Below are positions 58,516-64,000 of a stretch of DNA of 64,000 bases, in pieces. Origin of the DNA: Isochrysis galbana (Eukaryota; Haptophyta; Isochrysidales; Isochrysidaceae). The stretch spans positions 3,020,474-3,084,473 of the forward strand of contig CM030936.1 in assembly GCA_018136815.1 (NCBI GenBank). The letters are read 5' to 3'. Below the pieces are notes generated by a model, which saw nothing but the letters and a program-made list of their open reading frames with translations, made no database searches and was not told where the DNA came from. Both the position numbers and the translations under genes were made by a program. Numbering within the stretch: the stretch's first letter is position 1; each line of letters begins with the position of its first letter.

Positions 58516-59472
58516 CTAGAGGCTAGAGGGGCTTCGCGCCACCAGGCTGTTGAATAATGTTGGTGGCCAAGATCCGCACTGCCAGTCATCGAAAGAGTGG
58601 CTCGCTTTGATGCGTGCGACCATATCGTAGCGGCTATCCACCAGACACTGAGCAATTCTTCTACGGAGGCTTCTCATGTTAGCAGAGCTATATGGGAAAC
58701 CTGCCTCAAGTCCACATGCAGCGACGCGGTCTGCCGCGGCGCAGGTAAAGATGCCGCAGTCTCCTGCGAAGTTCGGGTCGCGCTGCGGCGCGAAGCTGGG
58801 GGACAGAACGAGGAGCGGTGCGCCAGTAACATTCTCCTCAAAAAGCCATTTTGCTAGGCAATTAAGCGCCTTCTCGCCGCACGATGCATCCCAGGCAGTG
58901 CGCTCATCACGTGCCGAGTCCATGCACCACAAGACTGGCCTACTGAACTTGCGCAGATCGCAGACTGCGAGCCACCAGTGCTTGCCGCCAGCGTGGACCG
59001 GCACACAGACAAATTCCGCGTCTGCGACTCGCTCGATGCCGGCCCTCTCTACCAACTTCTGTGGCTCTGTCCAGCGGCGGACACGCTGATAGTGGAAGGA
59101 GTCGCAGTCCATGCCGCCAAGTATTGAGAGAAAATACGTATTCCACATGAGCACTCGGCCGCGGCAGCCCCGTTGCACGATTGAGAGGAAGGCGTTCAGC
59201 ACATCGTCTCCAATCCAGCAACCTGGCGTGAGCAGTCCTGACAGGTCGATCGGCACGTCGTCGACGGAGCAGGATGCCACAGGTGTCGGTGCACACCACG
59301 AGTGATAACCACAGATGAGCCGATAGAGGAGCGGGCGGCTCGAGCATCCCCCCGAGCACGGCGCACGCGACGGCTGAAGGTCGTCCACGACATCATAGCG
59401 CAGCCGGCCATCCAATTCAGTACGCCCTAGTGGCAGAGAGTTCGGAGGATTGTCTTCTGCCGCCCCGTCCAT
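58516..59472 (-). CDS. Ulp1/SENP-type cysteine protease (C48 family)
   Basis: A 318-residue product from the ATG at 59472 (MDGAAEDNPPNSLPLGRTEL). The catalytic residues are in family order: H165 in VHAGGKHWWLAVCDL, D185 in VLWCMDSARDE, Q230 in LSPSFAPQRDP, and C239 in NFAGDCGIFTCAAADR. The segment CWIGDDVLNAFLSIV at ~85-100 is the equivalent of the Ulp1 W-hx-D-hh substrate-entry motif. Members remove SUMO or NEDD8-like modifiers, but very similar domains are also carried by some transposons (for example KDZ- or MULE-associated Ulp1). No transposase is adjacent, so a host deconjugating enzyme or a stranded element gene are both open. A longer start at 59547 exists. Confidence 0.8.
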   Translation of the reverse strand: MDGAAEDNPPNSLPLGRTELDGRLRYDVVDDLQPSRAPCSGGCSSRPLLYRLICGYHSWCAPTPVASCSVDDVPIDLSGLLTPGCWIGDDVLNAFLSIVQRGCRGRVLMWNTYFLSILGGMDCDSFHYQRVRRWTEPQKLVERAGIERVADAEFVCVPVHAGGKHWWLAVCDLRKFSRPVLWCMDSARDERTAWDASCGEKALNCLAKWLFEENVTGAPLLVLSPSFAPQRDPNFAGDCGIFTCAAADRVAACGLEAGFPYSSANMRSLRRRIAQCLVDSRYDMVARIKASHSFDDWQCGSWPPTLFNSLVARSPSSL

Positions 59473-59554
59473 CGGCCAGCGCCCAAGCGAGGAGGCGAGG
59501 AGGCCCGAGGCAGACGATCGCGCACCTGAGAATCCCGGATGGTACATTAGAGGG

Positions 59555-59643
59555 TTTTTGCAGGCCGCAACAGGGCCCCAACAGCCCCCCGCCCCAACAG
59601 TGTCGGGGCGCTGTTGAGGCTCTATTGCGGCCCTCTTGCAAAA
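59555..59643. repeat. Fold-back repeat upstream of the Ulp1 gene
   Basis: TTTTTGCAGGCCGCAA (59555-59570) pairs with TTGCGGCCCTCTTGCAAAAG (59625-59644). Inner segments also pair (CCCCAACAGC with GCTGTTGAGG, GCCCC with GGGGC), giving a nearly full-length hairpin of about 90 bp. It may be a small fold-back element; no target duplication is obvious. Confidence 0.65.
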
Positions 59644-59721
59644 GGAGAAAACCGCGTTTCCCTCTCAATAGCGGTCTTCTCAACCGCGGTAGAGCGGTCT
59701 GCGGCAGTACGCAGGGGTGCG

Positions 59722-59857
59722 ATGCCGACGCGCCCCTTCACGGCACAGGAGCTGGAGGACGCGGAGCTAGCCATGATGCTGGCCCACTTGAAGCGCAGGA
59801 TAGAAGTCCAGGAGAGCCGTAGACCGCGGAGCCGACGCGGCGTCCGTCGACCCCAGG
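59722..59857 (+). CDS. Candidate first exon of an unidentified gene
   Basis: MPTRPFTAQELEDAELAMML, then AHLKRRIEVQESRRPRSRRG and VRRPQ, ending at a good donor (CCCCAG/GTGGGC). The text is protein-like (acidic helix, then Arg-rich). Unspliced, the frame stops at 59866-59868. The LINE at 59911 lies just downstream, so if the exon is real its intron hosts the LINE. No partner exon could be identified. Confidence 0.3.
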
Positions 59858-60259
59858 TGGGCAGCTGAGACGGAGGGCCTTCGACAGTCCTTTGCCAGGC
59901 CTTGACTCAATTAATAATAATAATAAAACATCTGAGCGTTAGTACCACTACTCCCACTAGCCCGGTACCAACACGACAGCCCTCAGCGCACCTGCCCGTA
60001 CACCATGGCGCGTGTTGTTGCCACAGATACATACACCTATGCACCCCTCCAAATCTCCCCCCTCGCATGCCCCCGGCTCCCATTCTAACTCCCCACAAGT
60101 TAAAATGAGGGAAAACCCATTGAGGCGGACCGGTCGACGCCGGCCGACTCTCCGGGAAAAAGCACCGGGGGGGGGGGAGGAACCTCTCGTCGAGAAGCGG
60201 AACGGCCCTTACAGCTCGCGCCGCGAGCAGTCCTCGAAGAAATAAATGACTGCGCCCCC

Positions 60260-63007
60260 CTATACCTGCCACAGGGACGTCTTGAGCCACTCCCTTCTTC
60301 TCCCCCTCCTGTCGCCAGCCGCCCCCCTTCGCCCGTTTGCTAACGCAAACGGGGCCCGTTTCTTACCGCACTCCATCGGGGGGGGTGCAAATCCCCCCCT
60401 CTCCCCCTCTCCATTCTCCTCCACCCCTCTCCCTGCGGCGCGTCGCCATGCGGCGCGCCACGGCCTGCTCTCAGAGGGCCTTTGGGAGCTCCCAGAGGGC
60501 CAGCAAGGGCAGCTCAGGGGGCAGTGGAGGCTGGGGCTCAGCCCCTGGCCCCCCCTGCCTCTCCCACATGGATGTGCGCTTTCCGTTTCGGACGCGCTTT
60601 CTGCCGTCGTCAATGTCTCCGTGGCGTGTCTAACTAGTGTGTCCCATGTTTCCAAGAATTTGTCCCTTGGGATATATTCTCCCTGAAATTGTATATACGT
60701 ATCGTTGTTTCTGAGGTATTGCGCGCATTCTTCTCTACTATAGGGTATGCTCGCTTCGTGGTCTTTGAAGACGTTGTGTAAGGCGTTGCATTCTAGCTTG
60801 TTCCATAGCTTTGCCCACGTGGGGTTCAGCTTGGGGCCTGGGTGCGTGGGGCTACCCCACATGGGTTGTGAGAGTGCTCCTTCCCTGCTCACTTTCAGGG
60901 ACGTGAGATCTAGTTCGCGGATGTTGTTTAGCGCCTGTTTCCAGAACGCAGGGAGTTTGCTTTTGCCCGCCATTCCGTCGGTAAGTCTGTTTGCGGGGAT
61001 TGTCGAAAGAACCGCTGCTCTTCCCAGGTTCGTGCGGCAGAACCAAGCGTCTAGCACTTGTTTCCATTGTGCTTGGCGTGCGTCCAGGTAGTTCAGGATC
61101 CATTTGGCCTGCAGTGCTTTAACGTGGTTACCCCAGTCCAGCAGACCCAGCCCCAAGTGCGGCCCTTTCTCCGAAGTGTTTTTGATTGGAATTTCGGGGT
61201 GTTTCACCCATTGCAGTCTCCGTCCGGTGCGCGCGTTCGTCCACATGATTCTGTCCACGGATCTTTTTACCGCTGCGTGGAACGATCTCGGGGCTGCAAG
61301 TGTTTGTAGCCAGTACCTAGGAATAGAGTATATGAGAAAGTTAGCTACCTTCGTTTTCCCGTGTATGGATAGATTATTCGTCATCGGTGCGTATATGGTG
61401 GTTTTTTTCTCTATCTTGTCGGCTAGTTTGCGCCAGAACTCTTTGATGGCCTGGGGTGCCATGCGCTTACGCTCTTCGCGCTCGAGCCGTGCGGCTTTTT
61501 CCTCGGCGCACACACAAATGCGGAGAGGGGGTTGGAAGGCTAGGGCGTAGTCTTTATTATATCCCTTGCATCCCTTTGGACCCGCGTGGATGCACAGGTT
61601 CTTTATGTCGCCGCCGAGCTCGCGGCAGTTCCGGACCGCGTACTCAATGGGGTAAGGGGCTCCGTTGACGCTGAGAAGGATCTTGCGCGGAAAGTCGAAC
61701 GATTTGAACGAGCCCTGCTTGGGAGTCACGTAGAGATGGTAGACTTCTTTCTTACCTTGAGTTACAAGGATCCCTTCTTTGGTGAGGATCTTGGTCCGTT
61801 CTTGGTTCCCTTGCAGGAAGTAGAAGCCTTGGTTCTCAACCGCCTTGGCGAGCGAGCTGATTGTAATAATACTCTTCAGTTCGAACTTGTAGTTGCGCAC
61901 CACTAGGTGCGCCGAGACATCTTGGAAGGCACCGGCCACCGCTTTATCGGACGCCCGCGGGAGTCCCTTGAGCTTTTCGTCGAGGGTTTGATATTTGACC
62001 GCTATTGGGCACGGGATGCCCGCCTTGCGAAAGTCGGCTACGTCTTTGTACATTTCGCGAAATTGATTCGCGCAATCCGCCGTGACCATGATCTCCCATG
62101 GACCGGAGGCGCTTTTAGACAAAAAGTCGGGTTCCAGGTCGACGCCTTCGAGTTTGTTGAGATGCGCAACAATGGCGCTCAGGGTCTCTTCGTCTTTAGC
62201 CTTGTGGCCCTTCTCGTACGCCGTGAAGGTGATGACGATCTTGTGAGAGTCTGGGAATTCGGCCTCTTCCTCGGGCTCGGGCTCGAGGTCTTCGTCGAGT
62301 AGGGCCACCTGTGTGACCGTGGGGGAAGATGAGATTAGTCTCTTGTTTGTTCGTGTTTCTCTAGGGCCCAACGGGCTCAGTGTGCCTTCAGCGCTACAGC
62401 TTCCTCTCAAGGATTTCGAGTAGGGTGTATTTTGTGTTGGCCCAATTTCGTGTTGGTGTTTGTTGTGGTGGGCCTCTGAGGCCAGTGTTGTGCTCGTCGC
62501 CCTGGCGCCCGAGACGCGGCCTTCTGCCCGTCCTTCGTCGTCGCTGTAGAGTGCCTCTCCGGTGTCGTCTTCTCTGTTGTCTCTGTCCCCCTTGTTGGGG
62601 GCCCACAGCTGTCCAGTGTTCTTGGCCTTTGTCGACATACCCCCATGGGGGTCTTGTCTATGATGGTGCCGGGCCAGCCCCTCGTGCCGGGGCACGAGGG
62701 CGGTACCGCGGCTGTGTAGGGGCCAGGCCCGGAGGCCTTCCCTGTTGGAACGTCCCTCTTGTGTGGTGTGACTGGGGTGGCTGTGTGGGGTGATGTGGGT
62801 GTGCTGCATGCTGGCTGCTGCCAGCATGCAGGCTGTTGTGTCTCCGTTCTCAGGGGTGGGCGGGCGCGGCCCGCTGGCTCCTGTGCCCACCTGGTCGGGC
62901 GGGTCGTCTTGGCGTGGTCGCTTCGGCGACAGTGGCGTGTCCATGAACGCTTCGTCCATGGCGGCGAGGGCGGCGGCAGCGAGGGCGGGAGGCGGCGCGC
63001 GCTCCAT
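60260..63007 (-). CDS. LINE fusion protein: ORF1 domain joined to the C-terminus of reverse transcriptase
   Basis: A 915-residue frame. Residues 1-230 are low-complexity (MERAPPPALAAAALAAMDEA...). Residues ~235-500 form an ORF1/gag-like domain (KIVITFTAYEKGHKAKDEET, YKFELKSIITISSLAKAVEN, LYVTPKQGSFKSFDFPRKIL) with a short Cys/His stretch (CIHAGPKGCKGYNKD). From ~510 the text is the post-catalytic part of a LINE reverse transcriptase: TNNLSIHGKTKVANFLIYSI, VDRIMWTNARTGRRLQWVKH, HLGLGLLDWGNHVKALQAKW. Endonuclease and the RT palm with YxDD are missing between these parts, yet the frame is kept. The last ~100 residues read through 3' UTR sequence. It cannot encode an autonomous element. Confidence 0.8.
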   Translation of the reverse strand: MERAPPPALAAAALAAMDEAFMDTPLSPKRPRQDDPPDQVGTGASGPRPPTPENGDTTACMLAAASMQHTHITPHSHPSHTTQEGRSNREGLRAWPLHSRGTALVPRHEGLARHHHRQDPHGGMSTKAKNTGQLWAPNKGDRDNREDDTGEALYSDDEGRAEGRVSGARATSTTLASEAHHNKHQHEIGPTQNTPYSKSLRGSCSAEGTLSPLGPRETRTNKRLISSSPTVTQVALLDEDLEPEPEEEAEFPDSHKIVITFTAYEKGHKAKDEETLSAIVAHLNKLEGVDLEPDFLSKSASGPWEIMVTADCANQFREMYKDVADFRKAGIPCPIAVKYQTLDEKLKGLPRASDKAVAGAFQDVSAHLVVRNYKFELKSIITISSLAKAVENQGFYFLQGNQERTKILTKEGILVTQGKKEVYHLYVTPKQGSFKSFDFPRKILLSVNGAPYPIEYAVRNCRELGGDIKNLCIHAGPKGCKGYNKDYALAFQPPLRICVCAEEKAARLEREERKRMAPQAIKEFWRKLADKIEKKTTIYAPMTNNLSIHGKTKVANFLIYSIPRYWLQTLAAPRSFHAAVKRSVDRIMWTNARTGRRLQWVKHPEIPIKNTSEKGPHLGLGLLDWGNHVKALQAKWILNYLDARQAQWKQVLDAWFCRTNLGRAAVLSTIPANRLTDGMAGKSKLPAFWKQALNNIRELDLTSLKVSREGALSQPMWGSPTHPGPKLNPTWAKLWNKLECNALHNVFKDHEASIPYSREECAQYLRNNDTYIQFQGEYIPRDKFLETWDTLVRHATETLTTAESASETESAHPCGRGRGGQGLSPSLHCPLSCPCWPSGSSQRPSESRPWRAAWRRAAGRGVEENGEGERGGFAPPPMECGKKRAPFALANGRRGAAGDRRGRRREWLKTSLWQV

Positions 63008-63031
63008 GACCCTATCAGTTTACTGATAGTT
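62998..63031 (-). repeat. Palindrome + ATGGAGCGCGC module, copy 4
   Basis: In reverse, AACTATCAGT/AA/ACTGATAG then GGGTCATGGAGCGCGCG, with the ATG at 63007 serving as the start of the 915-codon LINE frame. This copy ties the module to the 5' end of a LINE. Confidence 0.85.
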
Positions 63032-63032
63032 C

Positions 63033-63443
63033 GATGGCCTACCCTTCGTCGAGAAAGACAATGGGACGATGAGCACTACTCGCTCCTAGCAGGGATTGGG
63101 CTGTTGTCGGATGTCGAAAAGAAAACGCCTCGAGTGCCCCCTCCCCCTCCCCCTCCCCACCCCCACGCCCCCTACTGCAGGAGAAGAGAACTTTTATCAT
63201 CCAGAAGGGGAGGAGGGAGTGGTGTGGGGAGGGCGGGGGCGGGGGGAGGGAGGGGGGGGGGGAGGGGGGGGGGCGGCGGCGCGGGGGAGAGAGGGAGGCG
63301 GCGCGGGGGAGGAAGGGGGGGGGCGGGGGGGGGGGGGGGAAGGGGGGCGGGGTCCAAGCCCCCAGGGTGTGGCGTGGGCTACCCTTCTCCCTTCTCTCCC
63401 CCTCCCTCTCCGCCCCGTCTCCCCCGCTCCTCTCCCTTCCGGC
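63033..63443. other. Upstream region of the UBE2O-like gene
   Basis: The short stretch QWDDEHYSLLAGIGLLSDVE (forward frame, near 63060-63120) looks protein-like, but no exon borders are clear. 63225-63352 is an extreme G-run tract in which all frames appear open. A pyrimidine-rich leader follows before the ATG at 63444. Confidence 0.4.
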
Positions 63444-63971
63444 ATGCCTCCCCAACAGAGGATCTTCACCGACGACCTGGTGGTGAAGGAGGGCCGAATC
63501 GGGCTGGTCGAGCGGGCGCCAAACTCTTCCGATGACGAGGACGACGACGACATCATCTCCGATGAGGCAGCTCACCCAGAGCGGCTGCCGCCCGGTTCGG
63601 CAAAGGTGCACTGGGCAGCTGCTGATGAGCCCAAGACAGAGTTTATCGACGATCTGCGATTGGCCGATCGCGTGTTTTTGCTTGGAGACATCGTCTCGCG
63701 CAGCGATGCCCAGCTCGGACAGACCGGTATTGTCGTTGGCATGCGCATGTACTGCGATGTGCGTACACGCGATGGAGTGGTGCTTCATCGAGTCCCCACA
63801 GAGCTCCTCCAGCCTCTCGCGGCGTGCCGTCCGGGAGCGCTGGTACTTCATGCACACAGCAGATGGCTCGGGCGCGTGGATGAGGTCTATGACAATGTGC
63901 AGCTCGCGTTTGATGACGGGGCGATCTGCAAGGTGCGCACGTTCCGTCGGATGGACGATGTGAGCACATGA
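63444..63971 (+). CDS. UBE2O-like ubiquitin-conjugating enzyme, N-terminal part (runs off the window)
   Basis: From the ATG at 63444 (MPPQQRIFTDDLVVKEGRIG) the frame shows an acidic serine patch (NSSDDEDDDDIISDE). It then has two small beta-rich repeats typical of UBE2O conserved regions: DRVFLLGDIVSR...LGQTGIVVGMRMYCDVRTRD and CRPGALVLHAHSRWLGRVDE...VQLAFDDGAICKVRT. An unspliced stop is at 63969-63971, but a donor GAT/GTGAGC at 63960-63961 suggests exon 1 ends there and the gene continues beyond the window. UBE2O is a large E2/E3 hybrid enzyme; its catalytic UBC domain would be downstream, so the name rests only on the N-terminal text. Confidence 0.5.
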   Translation: MPPQQRIFTDDLVVKEGRIGLVERAPNSSDDEDDDDIISDEAAHPERLPPGSAKVHWAAADEPKTEFIDDLRLADRVFLLGDIVSRSDAQLGQTGIVVGMRMYCDVRTRDGVVLHRVPTELLQPLAACRPGALVLHAHSRWLGRVDEVYDNVQLAFDDGAICKVRTFRRMDDVST

Positions 63972-64000
63972 TGTGGGCAGTAAATGATGCCTGCCAATTC

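Larger units (their letters stand above)
59911..63032 (-). mobile_element. Long LINE (family A) with palindromic 5' end and (TTA)n tail
   Basis: The reverse-strand order is AACTATCAG.../CTGATAG palindrome (63012-63029), start codon at 63007, the 915-codon frame, and about 350 bp of 3' sequence largely shared with 1927-2450 and 54532-55464. The end is CTAACGCTCAGATG and TTTTATTATTATTATTAA at 59911. No convincing target duplication was found, so either it was not preserved or the 5' border is misplaced. Confidence 0.8.

Noticed and set aside
59911-63032. Target-site duplication of the long LINE
   Set aside because: Short similarities between the two flanks (such as GGCCT) were too brief to call; reported as not found.
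1-64000. tRNA, rRNA and CRISPR-like features
   Set aside because: I scanned for T-arm GGTTCGA(A/T)-type boxes with a matching acceptor stem, for rRNA landmarks and for regularly spaced repeats. Only incidental hits such as GATTCGAACC inside the Gypsy frame were seen, and no array of regular spacers.

Overview
This is a gene-sparse, repeat-rich stretch of a GC-rich nuclear genome from a unicellular eukaryote. Four things point that way: spliceosomal GT-AG introns (DNAL1, the GT25 glycosyltransferase, RPB4), nuclear-encoded mitochondrial proteins with targeting-like N-termini (NDUFS8, a RAP-domain protein), two axonemal dynein/cilium genes (DNAL1, CFAP300), which imply a flagellated cell, and a dense mixture of LINEs, chromodomain Gypsy elements and MITEs. 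The RAP protein with 37-38-residue helical repeats, and a kinase with a signal-peptide-like N-terminus, would suit an alga with a complex plastid (haptophyte or stramenopile type). The lineage is an inference; no marker in the window fixes it. One assembly gap of about 100 N lies at 26744-26843.

Layout. 1-2.5 kb: LINE debris, including a copy bounded by an 18-bp target-site duplication. 2.6-5.1 kb: RAP-domain organelle RNA protein (-). 5.3-7.9 kb: repeats. 8.0-11.0 kb: divergent diacylglycerol kinase (-) and dynein light chain DNAL1 (+). 11.5-16.1 kb: LINE 5' piece, a deleted Gypsy element (PR joined to IN-chromodomain) and a minisatellite. 16.8-18.3 kb: GT25 glycosyltransferase. 20.3-21.8 kb: eIF2B-delta (-). 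22.3-23.1 kb: LTR. 23.8-26.2 kb: small candidate genes and a cytochrome b561 remnant. 27.3-28.1 kb: CFAP300 (-), followed by a hAT-type MITE. 29-32.9 kb: LINE debris, a cap-methyltransferase-like gene lacking its 5' part, and a 264-bp duplication of its 3' end. 33.5-34.3 kb: secreted protein with an HDEL end. 35.3-37.7 kb: retroelement. 38.8-40.6 kb: divergent NDUFS8 (-) and RPB4 (+). 41-45.6 kb: cargo-bearing TIR element, a Ser/Pro-rich protein (-) and a basic protein (+). 48.6-49.5 kb: SAICAR synthetase. 50-57.5 kb: nested mobile elements, an AT-rich island, a palindrome cluster and a coiled-coil protein. 58.5-59.5 kb: Ulp1-type protease (-). 59.9-63.0 kb: LINE with a fused ORF. 63.4-64 kb: start of a UBE2O-like gene.

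The host genes are housekeeping (translation initiation, purine synthesis, respiration, transcription) or ciliary and do not form one pathway. Many pairs are divergent with short shared upstream regions. The most unusual signals are in the mobile DNA: a conserved 18-19-bp palindrome with compensatory changes in front of the same ATGGAGCGCGC start at four loci; in-frame fusion ORFs in a LINE and in a Gypsy element that lost their catalytic cores; two TIR elements with the same ends but different central cargo; and several insertions whose target-site duplications can still be read.
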